Origin: Dokdonella_A sp051958935
GTDB taxonomy: Bacteria > Pseudomonadota > Gammaproteobacteria > Xanthomonadales > Rhodanobacteraceae
Direction: 5' to 3'
Assembly: GCF_051958935.1 (NCBI RefSeq)
Contig: NZ_JBQCFP010000129.1
Coordinates: 1 to 64,000 of the forward strand
Length of the DNA stretch: 64,000 nucleotides
Made by a program: the position numbers and the translations under genes
Notes under the pieces: generated by a model
Told to the model about the DNA's origin: nothing
Seen by the model: the letters and a program-made list of their open reading frames with translations, nothing else
The model's database searches: none
Shown: positions 46,874-54,954 of the stretch, one piece after another
Layout of the letters: every line of letters starts with the position of its first letter
Position numbering within the stretch: the stretch's first letter is position 1

Positions 46874-48664
46874 TCACCCGAACTGCCCGTCCTCCATTTC
46901 CAGCAGATTCGCAGCGCCGCTGCGCATCGCCGCCGCGTGCGCCTGCGTTCGCGGCAGGATGCGCGCGTAGAAGAAGCGTGCAGTCGCACGCTTGGCCGCC
47001 TTGAACTCGGCGGCATGCGTGGACGCATCGGCGGCGGCGACGCTGCGTGCCCACAGGTAGGCGAGCGCGATGTAGCCGGAATAGAAGAGATAGTCGTATG
47101 CAGCCGCGCCCATTTCCTCCGGATTCGCCGCCGCGCGCTTGCCGAGTTCGAGCGTGAGCTCGCCCCATTCCTTCGCCGCGGCGCCGAGGGGCGCGATGAA
47201 CTCGGCGAGCGCGGCGTTGCCCGCATGCTTCGCGCAGAACGCGCCGATCTCGGCGAGGAAGTGCTTGAGCCCGGCGCCTTGCAACTGCATGACCTTGCGG
47301 CCGAGCAGGTCGATGGCCTGGATCTGCGTCGTGCCTTCGTACAGCGTCGTGATGCGCGCGTCGCGCGCGAACTGCTCCATGCCGTGCTCGACGATGAAGC
47401 CATGCCCGCCGAACACCTGCAGCGCATGGTAGGTGCACTCGATGCCGGTTTCGGTGAGCAGCCCCTTCACGATCGGCGTGAGGAACGACACCAGCGCCTG
47501 CGCGCGTTCGCGCTCGGCCGCATCGGTCGAGTGCCTGGCGATGTCTTCCTGCAGGTAGGCGTAAAGCGCGAGCGCGCGTTCGCCTTCGGCGAATGCTTTC
47601 TGGGTGAGCAGCATGCGTCGAACGTCGGGATGCACGATCAGTGGATCGGCCGGTTTGTCCGGGAACTTGGGCCCCGACAGCGAGCGCATCTGCAGGCGGT
47701 CGCGCGCATAAGCGAGTGCGTTCTGGTAGGCGCGTTCGGTGAGGCCGAGCCCTTGCAGGCCGACCGCGAGGCGCGCGGTGTTCATCATCGTGAACATCGC
47801 CGCGAGTCCCTTGTTCGGCTGGCCGACGAGCCAGCCTTCGGCGCCATCGAAATTCATGACGCACGTGACCGATCCGTGGATGCCCATCTTGTGTTCGATC
47901 GAGCCGCAGGCGAGCGCATTGCGTTCGCCGACCGTGCCGTCGCGCGCGACCTTGAACTTCGGCACGAGGAACAGCGAGATGCCTTTCACGCCCGCGGGCG
48001 CGTCCGGCAGGCGCGCGAGCACGAGATGCAGGATGTTGTCGACGAAATCGTGCTCGCCCGCGGTGATGAAGATCTTCGTGCCGCTGATGCGCCAGCTGCC
48101 GTCGGCGGCGGGCTCCGCGCGCGTCTTGAGCAGGCCGAGGTCGGTGCCGCAATGCGGCTCGGTCAGGCACATCGTGCCGGTCCAGGTCCCCGCGACGAGT
48201 GGCTTGAGGAACACCTCGCGCTGCCAGTCCTCGCCGTGGTGCTCGAGCGCCGACGACGCGCCGTGCGAGAGCATCGGATAGTTGCCCCACGAGAGGTTCG
48301 CCGAGTCGACCATTTCCTTGAGCGACGCGCCGAGCGTTTCGGGAAGACCTTGGCCGCCGAACTCCGGCGCCGCGGTGAGGCCGATCCAGCCGCCGTCGAC
48401 GTACTTGGCGAATGCGTCCTTGAAGCCTTTGGGCGTGCGCACGCTCTGCGTCGCCTTGTCGTAGCTGCAGCCCTCGGCATCGCCACTCTGGTTCAGCGGC
48501 GCGAGCACCTGCTCGGCGAATTTCGCCGCCTCCTCCAACACGGCATCGATGACGTCGCGGGTCGCATCGGCGCAGCCGGGCAGGCGTGCGTAGGTGGTCG
48601 TCACGTCGAGCACGTCGTGCAGCGCGAAGCGCAGGTCGGCGAGCGGGGCGGTGTAGCGGCTCAT
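46874..48664 (-). CDS. Acyl-CoA dehydrogenase, 600-residue type
   Basis: The 596-residue protein belongs to the long acyl-CoA dehydrogenases that include DmdC and similar enzymes. It shows the N-terminal helical part, the middle beta domain with CLTEPHCGTDL and GTKIFITAGEHD, the C-terminal helical domain with the catalytic base region FGGHGFI-EHG, YEGTTQIQAIDLLGRK and an extra C-terminal domain. Likely it makes the 2,3-double bond in an acyl-CoA with FAD, but chain length is not clear. The start codon follows a ttcctcgg stretch. A palindrome upstream (48715-48734) suggests control by a fatty-acid repressor. Confidence 0.88.
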   Translation of the reverse strand: MSRYTAPLADLRFALHDVLDVTTTYARLPGCADATRDVIDAVLEEAAKFAEQVLAPLNQSGDAEGCSYDKATQSVRTPKGFKDAFAKYVDGGWIGLTAAPEFGGQGLPETLGASLKEMVDSANLSWGNYPMLSHGASSALEHHGEDWQREVFLKPLVAGTWTGTMCLTEPHCGTDLGLLKTRAEPAADGSWRISGTKIFITAGEHDFVDNILHLVLARLPDAPAGVKGISLFLVPKFKVARDGTVGERNALACGSIEHKMGIHGSVTCVMNFDGAEGWLVGQPNKGLAAMFTMMNTARLAVGLQGLGLTERAYQNALAYARDRLQMRSLSGPKFPDKPADPLIVHPDVRRMLLTQKAFAEGERALALYAYLQEDIARHSTDAAERERAQALVSFLTPIVKGLLTETGIECTYHALQVFGGHGFIVEHGMEQFARDARITTLYEGTTQIQAIDLLGRKVMQLQGAGLKHFLAEIGAFCAKHAGNAALAEFIAPLGAAAKEWGELTLELGKRAAANPEEMGAAAYDYLFYSGYIALAYLWARSVAAADASTHAAEFKAAKRATARFFYARILPRTQAHAAAMRSGAANLLEMEDGQFG

Positions 48665-48714
48665 GGCAGGTTCCTCGGAAGCGCTTCGCGCGGGCGGCCG
48701 AAGCGGGCGGACGG

Positions 48715-48734
48715 ATTCGAACGATCGTTTGAAT
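48715..48734. promoter_or_regulatory. Palindromic operator upstream of the acyl-CoA dehydrogenase gene
   Basis: The 20-bp string attcgaacga/tcgtttgaat is palindromic at all but one pair and stands 50 bases before the start codon. It resembles the operators (GAAAC-like, spaced by a few bases) of TetR-type fatty-acid regulators such as PsrA. A shorter copy of its core (aacgatcgtt) stands at 49353-49362. Confidence 0.6.
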
Positions 48735-48898
48735 CAGCGGCTAGCCTAACCAATTGCGCGGATCGCGACTAGGTCCATCGGAGCAGGAAGGGCGCGCCGC
48801 CGGGGCTACGGCACCGTCATGGTTGTCCGCCGTCCGACGGCAGGGCAGGCTGTGGTAATGGCGCGCGTCGCGCCGAGGCGACGTGCGCCGCGCGTCCC

Positions 48899-49342
48899 TC
48901 AGCGGTAGGTGTTCGGCACGCCGGGCACCGGCGTCAACCGACTCGCCGTCTCGAACTTGAAGCTTTCCTTCGGCTCGCTGGTCTCGATCGTGCCCTTGAG
49001 CGCGTAAGCGATGTCGGTGCCGAACGCGACCTTCGCGTTCGGGCGGAACGTCGCCTCGACGACGTCGCCATTGTTGCCGAGGATGTCGATGTCGGGCGTG
49101 GCTTCGAGTCGGCCGACTTCCTTGCCGTCGATCGAGAGGCCGGCGTCGATGCGGCTGTATCGCATCGGGAACGTGCTGTAGTTCTGGATGCGCAACGCGA
49201 GCTTCCAGCTGCCATCCGGCTGCACGGCCAGTTGCTGGATCGACGCCGTCGAAGGATGCACCTTGCGCGGCGGCCCGCCGCTGCCGCAGGCGGCGAGCTG
49301 GCCGATCAGGAGCATCACGAGGAAAGCGCGGCGCAGCAACAT
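48899..49342 (-). CDS. Lipoprotein with an LEA14-like fold
   Basis: The 147-residue product starts MLLRRAFLVMLLIGQLAAC with a lipobox at LAAC (cysteine at 19). The rest has one beta-rich domain of 120 residues (IQNYSTFPMRYSRIDAGLSIDGKEVG, then ATFRPNAKVAFG) that resembles water-stress/LEA14 domains. Such proteins are linked to the envelope and have no known enzyme part. The start could be an ATG 8 codons earlier, but the site aacgatcgtt would then overlap it. Function unknown. Confidence 0.65.
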   Translation of the reverse strand: MLLRRAFLVMLLIGQLAACGSGGPPRKVHPSTASIQQLAVQPDGSWKLALRIQNYSTFPMRYSRIDAGLSIDGKEVGRLEATPDIDILGNNGDVVEATFRPNAKVAFGTDIAYALKGTIETSEPKESFKFETASRLTPVPGVPNTYR

Positions 49343-49352
49343 GGCGACCTCG

Positions 49353-49362
49353 AACGATCGTT
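49353..49362. promoter_or_regulatory. Second aacgatcgtt palindrome
   Basis: The 10-bp palindrome aacgatcgtt stands 11 bases before the start of the lipoprotein gene and matches the core of the site at 48720-48729. It may be bound by the same regulator. Confidence 0.45.
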
Positions 49363-49418
49363 GCATCGGACGCGTAGCCTAGCGAATGCGCCCGCCTGCG
49401 GCCAGCCGGAACGGATGT

Positions 49419-50096
49419 TCAGCCCACGGAGGTCGCACGTGCGTGGCCTGAGGCGAACTCGGCGACCGGCTGCTGGCGCACGACGCGGCCTGCATCGATG
49501 CGCACGACCTCGTCGGCGAGCGCGGCGACTTCGTCGGCATGATGGCTCACGAGCACGGTGAATACGCGCAGCTCGTGCTTGAGCCGGCGCAGGTGATCGA
49601 GCACCTGCAGCCGCGCCTGCGCGTGCAGGCCGGTCAGCGGCTCGTCGAGCAGCAGCGCGCGCGGATCGGAAAGAAGGGCGCGCCCGATCGCGACGCGCTG
49701 GCGCTCGCCGCCCGAAAGGCTGTCCGGCCGCCTTCCGAGCAAGGCGCCGAGGCCGAGCAGCTCGACCATCATCGCGAACTGCGCGTGCGGTCCCACGACG
49801 CCGTAGAGCAGGTTGCGCCGCACGTCCAGATGCGGGAACAGCCGGCCGTCCTGGAACACGTAGCCGATGCGCCGCCGCGCCATGGGCACGGCGATGGCAC
49901 GTTCGGTGTCGAGCAGCACCTCGCCGTCGATCGCGATGCGCCCGGACTGCGGGGCGAGCAGCCCGGCGATCGCGTTGAGCACGCTCGTCTTGCCGGCGCC
50001 GGAGTCGCCGTAGAGTGCGAGCGTGCGCGCGTCGGAGTGGAACGCGAGATTGAGTTCGAGGTCGGCGTAGGCGTGGCGCAACGCGAGTTCGATCAA
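49419..50096 (-). CDS. modC: Molybdate ABC transporter ATPase ModC (short form)
   Basis: ModC powers molybdate import through ModB. The 225 residues have Walker A GDSGAGKT, signature LSGGERQRVAIGRALL and Walker B LLLDEPLTGL, with ARRRIGYVFQD as the Q-loop. The C-terminal TOBE/Mop domain of usual ModC (about 120 residues) is absent. The gene ends soon after the ATPase domain. A TTG start at 50096 is chosen: it overlaps the modB stop (TTGA) and begins the fold (LIELALRHAYADLEL). Read-through of the next gene is not likely. Confidence 0.85.
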   Translation of the reverse strand: MIELALRHAYADLELNLAFHSDARTLALYGDSGAGKTSVLNAIAGLLAPQSGRIAIDGEVLLDTERAIAVPMARRRIGYVFQDGRLFPHLDVRRNLLYGVVGPHAQFAMMVELLGLGALLGRRPDSLSGGERQRVAIGRALLSDPRALLLDEPLTGLHAQARLQVLDHLRRLKHELRVFTVLVSHHADEVAALADEVVRIDAGRVVRQQPVAEFASGHARATSVG

Positions 50097-50785
50097 GCCG
50101 GCGTCCTCCGCCACGGCGCGCCGCCCGCGATGAAGGTGGCGGCCGCGCTCGCGCCGAGCGCCACGACGAGCGAGACCAGCGCGAGGCGATGCACGCCGGG
50201 CATGCCGCCCGGCGTGTTGAGCAGTTCGTAGATCGCGATCGGCAGCGTGCGCGTCTCGCCCGGGATGTTCGACACGAAGCTGATCGTCGCACCGAACTCG
50301 CCGAATGCGCGCGCGAATGCGAGCACGCAACCGGCCGCGATGCCGCGCAGCGACAACGGCAGCGTGATCGTCGCGAAGCGCCGCCAGGCACCTGCACCGA
50401 GCGTCTCGGCGGCCGCCTCGAGGCGACGGTCGACGTTGTCGAACGCGACGCGGACGGTCAGCACGAGCAGCGGGAAACCCATCACCGCGGCCGCGATCAC
50501 CGCACCGGTCCAGCGGAACGCGACGACGATGCCGGCCTGCTCGAGCAATGCGCCGAGGGGTCCGTGGCGCCCGAGCAGAGCGAGCAGCGCATACCCGGTG
50601 ACGACCGGCGGCAGGATCAGCGGCAGGAACAGCAGCGATTCGAGCAGCAGTCGGCCGCGGAAACGCCGGCGAGACATCATCCAGGCGAGCGCGAGCGCGA
50701 ACGGCAGCGAGGCAAGCACGCTGAGCAGGGCGACGCGCAGGCTGAGCGCGAGTGCCTGCCATTCGTCGGGCGCGAGCATGTTCAC
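50093..50785 (-). CDS. modB: Molybdate ABC transporter permease ModB
   Basis: The 230-residue protein has five or six membrane helices and the ABC importer loop EFGATISFVSNIPGETRTLP typical of ModB. LESLLFLPLILPPVVTGYALL is a further family mark. It forms the membrane channel for molybdate, with ModC bound at the cytoplasmic face. It lies 66 bases after modA and overlaps modC. The start MNMLAPDEWQALALSL fits the family. Confidence 0.93.
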   Translation of the reverse strand: MNMLAPDEWQALALSLRVALLSVLASLPFALALAWMMSRRRFRGRLLLESLLFLPLILPPVVTGYALLALLGRHGPLGALLEQAGIVVAFRWTGAVIAAAVMGFPLLVLTVRVAFDNVDRRLEAAAETLGAGAWRRFATITLPLSLRGIAAGCVLAFARAFGEFGATISFVSNIPGETRTLPIAIYELLNTPGGMPGVHRLALVSLVVALGASAAATFIAGGAPWRRTPA

Positions 50786-50851
50786 GGCCGCGTCGTCCGG
50801 CCCGCCGCGCGAGCGGCGCCGTGCTGGGCGGGCACCCGGACCGGTTGCCGG

Positions 50852-51643
50852 TTACTTCGGCGGTGCATCGAAGCCATGGTCGCGGAAGATCGCCTGTCCC
50901 GCCGGAGCGTGCAACAGCTCGAGCAGCTTGCGTGCGGCAGGCGTGTCGTGGCCGGCGAGGATCGCGGCGGGGTAGACGATCGGTGCGTGGGTCGCGTCCG
51001 GGAAGGTCGCGACGACGCGCACGGCGGGCTCGGACACCGCGTCGGAGCGGTAGACGATGCCGAGCGCGGCCTCGCCGCGCGCGACGAAGTTGAGCGCGGC
51101 GCGCACGTTGTCGGCCGACACGACGCGCGCGGCGACCGCGTCCCACGCGCCGAGTCGCGTCAGCGCGGCCTTGGCGTACTTGCCCGCGGGCACGCTGTTC
51201 GGCTCGGCCAGCGCGAGGTGGCCGTCCTCGCCGAGTGCGGCCGCGAGCGCGAAGCCGGGCGCGACGTCGAGTTTCACCGTGTGCTCCTTCGGCGCGACCA
51301 GCACGAGCGCGTTGCCGACGAGATTCGCGCGCGTGCCCTCGACGAGGAGCTTGCGCTGCTCGACATGGTCCATCCAGTCCTGGTCGGCGGAGACGAACAG
51401 CGCGGCCGGCGCGCCCGCCTCGATTTGCCTTGCGAGCTGCGAACTCGCCGCGTAACTCGCTTTCGCGCCGAGTGCCACGGCTTGCGGCGTCGAAAGGATC
51501 GCGTCGAGCGACGGCTTGAGGCTCGCCGCGGCGAACACCAGCAGCTCGTCCGCGCGCGCAGGGGATCCTGCGAGCAACGCGAATGCGAGCAGGCCGTGCA
51601 GGGCGAGGCGCAGCAGGCGGCCCGGGCGTGGTGCGTGACGCAT
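50852..51643 (-). CDS. modA: Periplasmic molybdate-binding protein ModA
   Basis: The 263-residue product has a signal peptide ending near ARA (residue 31), then the ModA mark LLVFAAASL, the SADQDWMD segment and GIVYRSDA, which hold the oxyanion-binding residues. It delivers molybdate to ModB. The ATG at 51643 is chosen since aaggag stands 8 bases upstream. An earlier ATG adds 12 residues in front. A ModE-like inverted repeat lies 17-40 bases upstream. Confidence 0.92.
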   Translation of the reverse strand: MRHAPRPGRLLRLALHGLLAFALLAGSPARADELLVFAAASLKPSLDAILSTPQAVALGAKASYAASSQLARQIEAGAPAALFVSADQDWMDHVEQRKLLVEGTRANLVGNALVLVAPKEHTVKLDVAPGFALAAALGEDGHLALAEPNSVPAGKYAKAALTRLGAWDAVAARVVSADNVRAALNFVARGEAALGIVYRSDAVSEPAVRVVATFPDATHAPIVYPAAILAGHDTPAARKLLELLHAPAGQAIFRDHGFDAPPK

Positions 51644-51659
51644 CCGGCGTGCTCCTTTT

Positions 51660-51683
51660 CGATATTCCCGGTAGAACATAACG
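51660..51683. promoter_or_regulatory. ModE-like operator upstream of modA
   Basis: A 24-bp inverted repeat with halves CGATAT (51660-51665) and ATAACG (51678-51683) stands 17 bases before the modA ATG. The half-site order and 24-bp span match the site at 52224-52247 and, from memory, the Escherichia coli modA operator (CGTTAT ... ATAACG). Binding would block modABC when molybdate is plenty. Confidence 0.6.
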
Positions 51684-51814
51684 CCAGTCGGCTCGGCGCG
51701 CGAGTCGCCACCGTGCGCCGATGCGGCGACGAGCGGCCGGCATCCGCGCGGCGGCGTGGACGCGCTCGCGACGCGCGCGCATGATCGCCCTTCCGTGTCC
51801 GCACGAGCGCCGCG

Positions 51815-52177
51815 ATGGCCCGCACGAAGCCGCCTGCATCGATCCACCTGCGCGTGATGCCGGCGCCCGGCGTCGCGCTCGGGCCCGGCAAATGCGACCT
51901 GCTCGCGGGTATCCGCGAGACCGGGTCGATCGCGGCCGCAGGCCGGCGCATGCGCATGAGCTATCGCCGTGCGTGGCAGCTCGTCGAGGAACTGAACCGG
52001 AGTTTCCGCGGCCCGCTGGTCGAGGCGAGCAAGGGCGGCAGCGGTGGCGGTGGCGCGCGCCTGACGCGCCTCGGCGACAGCGTGCTCGACCGCTACGAGC
52101 GCATGCGCGTGGCCGCCGACGCGGCCGTAGCGACCGACCTCGCCGCCCTGCGGCGACTCGTCGCACGCGACGACTGA
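51815..52177 (+). CDS. modE: ModE-type transcription regulator, DNA-binding domain only
   Basis: The 120-residue protein is a ModE/LysR-type winged helix: LLAGIRETGSIAAAGRRMRMSYRRAWQLVEELN (28-60) matches the ModE helix-turn-helix closely, then GGSGGGGARLTRLGDSVLDRYERM. The C-terminal pair of Mop/TOBE molybdate-binding domains is absent. It stands divergent from modABC and next to the porin gene, with boxes on both sides. In bacteria with such single-domain ModE, molybdate sensing may need a separate protein. Confidence 0.85.
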   Translation: MARTKPPASIHLRVMPAPGVALGPGKCDLLAGIRETGSIAAAGRRMRMSYRRAWQLVEELNRSFRGPLVEASKGGSGGGGARLTRLGDSVLDRYERMRVAADAAVATDLAALRRLVARDD

Positions 52178-52218
52178 CCGCGCGACATTCGACCGCGGCA
52201 GAGGCGCGCATCGCCGTG

Positions 52219-52252
52219 CCTTGCGATATATCCGTGCGAACATATCGCAAGG
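52219..52252. promoter_or_regulatory. ModE-like operator upstream of the porin gene
   Basis: Perfect 11-bp arms ccttgcgatat (52219-52229) and atatcgcaagg (52242-52252) frame 12 bases. The inner 24 bases (CGATAT ... ATATCG) share the half-sites and span of the box before modA. It is 92 bases upstream of the porin start and 42 bases after modE stops. Confidence 0.8.
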
Positions 52253-52343
52253 TCGACCGGCATGTCGTTAGAACCAGCGGTCAGTTCCGCCATGGCGTGC
52301 CGCGGCACAGCATCTTTCGCACTTCCACGGGGACACGAGCGCC

Positions 52344-53537
52344 ATGAACCAGGCAAGCCTGCGCGCGACGATCGCGCTACTCCTCGCCGCCGCGCCCGCG
52401 CCGGCGAGCGCCTACGACCGCGAAGACTGGCCGGTGCACTACACGTTCGGCGACGGCACGGACGTCGGCCTGACCGCCGTCTACCGCTACGACATCAACC
52501 AGTTCAGCGAGGATCGCCGGGCCGGCGGCAGCGCCGCGTTCGAGGATTCGCACACGAACCGGCGCAAGGAACTCGGCCTCACCCTGAGGAAGAAGGGCGT
52601 GTACGAGGCGATCGTCGACTACGAGTACCAGGGCAAGAGCTGGCTCGACACCAACGTGCGCGTGCAGTCCAGGCCGTTCCTCGGCACCGACATCGGCGCA
52701 TTCCGTTTCGGCTACTCGAAGACGCCGGTGTCGTTCGAAGGCGTGACCGGCACCAAGGCGACCTCGTTCCTCGAACTCGCGTTGCCTGCGCAGGCGATCT
52801 TCGAAGGCCGTCGCACGGGCATCGACTGGCAGTTCGAGCGCCCCGCTTACATCGTCAACCTCGGCTACTACTGGGGCCAGGACCTGCTCGGCGACAACGA
52901 CGGCACGACCGTCGGCGGTCGCGTCGCGTGGACGCCGCGCAAGGCCGAGGGCGACGTCGTCCACCTCGGCTTCTCGACATCGCGCGAGGATCGCGACGGC
53001 ACCACCGATGGGCGCGGCGTGCACCACGATCCGAGCGTGCGCCTGTCGACGCCGCCGGAGACGGGACTGACGCCCGTGCGCCTGGTCGACACGGGCTCGC
53101 TGTCGAAAGCCGACCGAGTCGATCGCAGCGGCTTCGAGGCACTGTGGATAGCAGGCCCGTGGTCGGTGCAGGGCGAGCTGTTGCGCGCCGACGTGTCGCG
53201 CTTCGGCGGCAACCCGGACTTCGCGGCCAGCGGCGGCTACGTGTTCGGCAGCTGGGTGCTCACCGGGGAGTCACGACCGTACAGTGGCGGGAATGTCGGC
53301 AACATCAAGCCGAAAGGCCGCTGGGGCGCGTGGGAATTGCTGCTGCGCTACAGCGCGCTCGATCTGAACGATGGCCCCGTCCGCGGCGGCAAGGAACACG
53401 ACTGGACGCTCGGTGCGAACTGGTACCTGACCCAGCACTTCAAGTTCCAGGCGAACTACATCCAGGCGACCAGCGACAAGGGCAACCTCTCGCTCGACCC
53501 TCGCATCTTCGAACTGCGCGCGCAGATCCAGTTCTGA
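52344..53537 (+). CDS. OprO/OprP-family outer membrane porin in the molybdate locus
   Basis: The 397-residue protein has a signal peptide (ends APASA) and an alternating beta-barrel pattern: VGLTAVYRYDINQF, GAFRFGYSKTPVSFE, GIDWQFERPAYIVNLGYYWG, and a final strand ELRAQIQF with a C-terminal Phe. These fit phosphate-selective porins O and P. The family usually takes phosphate or other oxyanions. Its place next to modE and a ModE-like box suggests a molybdate or tungstate role. The arginine ladder of OprP cannot be confirmed by eye. Confidence 0.75.
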   Translation: MNQASLRATIALLLAAAPAPASAYDREDWPVHYTFGDGTDVGLTAVYRYDINQFSEDRRAGGSAAFEDSHTNRRKELGLTLRKKGVYEAIVDYEYQGKSWLDTNVRVQSRPFLGTDIGAFRFGYSKTPVSFEGVTGTKATSFLELALPAQAIFEGRRTGIDWQFERPAYIVNLGYYWGQDLLGDNDGTTVGGRVAWTPRKAEGDVVHLGFSTSREDRDGTTDGRGVHHDPSVRLSTPPETGLTPVRLVDTGSLSKADRVDRSGFEALWIAGPWSVQGELLRADVSRFGGNPDFAASGGYVFGSWVLTGESRPYSGGNVGNIKPKGRWGAWELLLRYSALDLNDGPVRGGKEHDWTLGANWYLTQHFKFQANYIQATSDKGNLSLDPRIFELRAQIQF

Positions 53538-53560
53538 ACACGCGCGGGCAACCTGCACGA

Positions 53561-53589
53561 GGGGTGCGCAGGCACGCCTGCGCAGCCCC
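53561..53589. terminator. Hairpin between porin and hydrolase genes
   Basis: A 9-bp perfect stem (tgcgcaggc, 53565-53573; gcctgcgca, 53576-53584), extended by gggg/cccc, lies between convergent stops at 53537 and 53595. It has no T-run, but it is the only structure in the gap. Confidence 0.6.
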
Positions 53590-53594
53590 GGGGT

Positions 53595-54791
53595 TCAGCC
53601 TTGCGCGAACCATGCATGGAGCTGCTCGTACACGCGCGGGTCGGTCGTGAGCTCCATGTGGCCCATGCGGGTGAACACCGTGCGGCTCCCTTCCGGAAGC
53701 GCCGCTCGATGCCGTGCGGTGGTGCCTGCGAGCGCGCTCGATATGGGAACAAGGCCATCGCCGATCCATTCGGGGACGGCGCCGGCGCTCCGCGCGGCCA
53801 GCGTCGCGGCGACGAGATGCCAGCGCACGCGGTCGGCGAACGGCAACGGGCACGGGGCCTGCGTGCCGGCGCCGTCTTCGCGATCGAGGTCGCTCGCCCA
53901 GCCCGCGCGCAGGTCCTTGACGCCGGCGCTGCGCACGTCCGCGACCGCGGCGAGCGCGCGGGTGACGGGCGTTGCGGCGAGCAGCCTCGGGAATGAGCTT
54001 CCGACGCGCTCGAGTGGAGCGCCCCGATGCGGCGTCCCGAGGCAGGCGACGGCGTCGAGGTCGCCTGCCCAGTCGAGCCGGTGGCGCCGTGCGTGTTCGC
54101 ACGCGCTGCGGCAGACGAGGCCCCCCATGCTGTGGCCGACCAGCAGCAGGCGTCGCGGCAGGCGCGTACGCGATTCGTGCAATGCCTGCAGCAGCAGCGA
54201 CAGGTCGCGGCCGTTGGCGGAAATACGCCGCCCGCTGTTGTAGCGCAGTTGCAGCGCGTGGGCCGGGAGATCGCGTTCGAGACGTTCGCCGAACCCCGCG
54301 CCATCGGCGCCGCGCCAGTGCAGGTCGTTCATGCCGAGGCCGTGCACGAACAGCACGATGCTGCCGCCTGCCGCATCGATCGCCTGTTGCAGTCGTGCGG
54401 AACGGGCATCGAGGACATCGCCGTCGCGGCACAGGCTCATCGGCAATGCGAGTGGATTCGCGCTTGCTTCGAGGTGGTCGCCGATCGCGCCGTTGAGTGC
54501 GGCGAGCCACGCGAGGGGGCCCGCGCCGACCCGCCGGTCCGCGCCAGGTGCACGCGCATCCCCGAGCAGGGCGGCGAGCCCCTCGTTGCCGCGGCGGACG
54601 ACGGCGGCGACGTCGCGGACGCGCGCATAGGTGAAGCGGGTCGCGCCCATCAGGAGAGTGCCGCCGGGCACTCGGTCGGCAATGCCGCCGGCGATCGCCA
54701 GATGCGTCTGTTCGACGGCCGCGATGGCCCCGATCAAGCCCTCACCGGCGAGCTGGGCCGCGCCACGCAGCCATGTCGCGTTCGAGTCCAT
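53595..54791 (-). CDS. Alpha/beta hydrolase, lipase-like
   Basis: The 398-residue product has an unknown N-terminal part (1-140) and an alpha/beta hydrolase domain with oxyanion motif FVHGLG (148-153), nucleophile S221 in GHSMGG (219-224), and a candidate catalytic histidine H378 in RMGHMEL. The pattern CLGTPHRGAPLERVG is typical of PGAP1-like esterases. No signal peptide is seen, so it is likely cytoplasmic. Substrate unknown. Start MDSNATWLRG is chosen over an earlier frame without homology. Confidence 0.75.
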   Translation of the reverse strand: MDSNATWLRGAAQLAGEGLIGAIAAVEQTHLAIAGGIADRVPGGTLLMGATRFTYARVRDVAAVVRRGNEGLAALLGDARAPGADRRVGAGPLAWLAALNGAIGDHLEASANPLALPMSLCRDGDVLDARSARLQQAIDAAGGSIVLFVHGLGMNDLHWRGADGAGFGERLERDLPAHALQLRYNSGRRISANGRDLSLLLQALHESRTRLPRRLLLVGHSMGGLVCRSACEHARRHRLDWAGDLDAVACLGTPHRGAPLERVGSSFPRLLAATPVTRALAAVADVRSAGVKDLRAGWASDLDREDGAGTQAPCPLPFADRVRWHLVAATLAARSAGAVPEWIGDGLVPISSALAGTTARHRAALPEGSRTVFTRMGHMELTTDPRVYEQLHAWFAQG

Positions 54792-54954
54792 CCGCACGGT
54801 ATGCCACGGATGGGTGGAGCAAATGCACGATTCCGGCCGGGCCAGGCCTTCAGGCAGGGTGCCGTCCGTCACCCCGACCGAAGGCACGCGCGCGCGTTAA
54901 ACCATCCGGCGATCCTCTGCATCGAAGGGCCGACACCCGAGAGGAGGATTGCGC

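Noticed and set aside
52262..53650. A 462-codon + strand frame overlapping the porin gene in another frame
   Set aside because: Arg-rich composition with no barrel pattern; the porin frame has a signal peptide and family strings.
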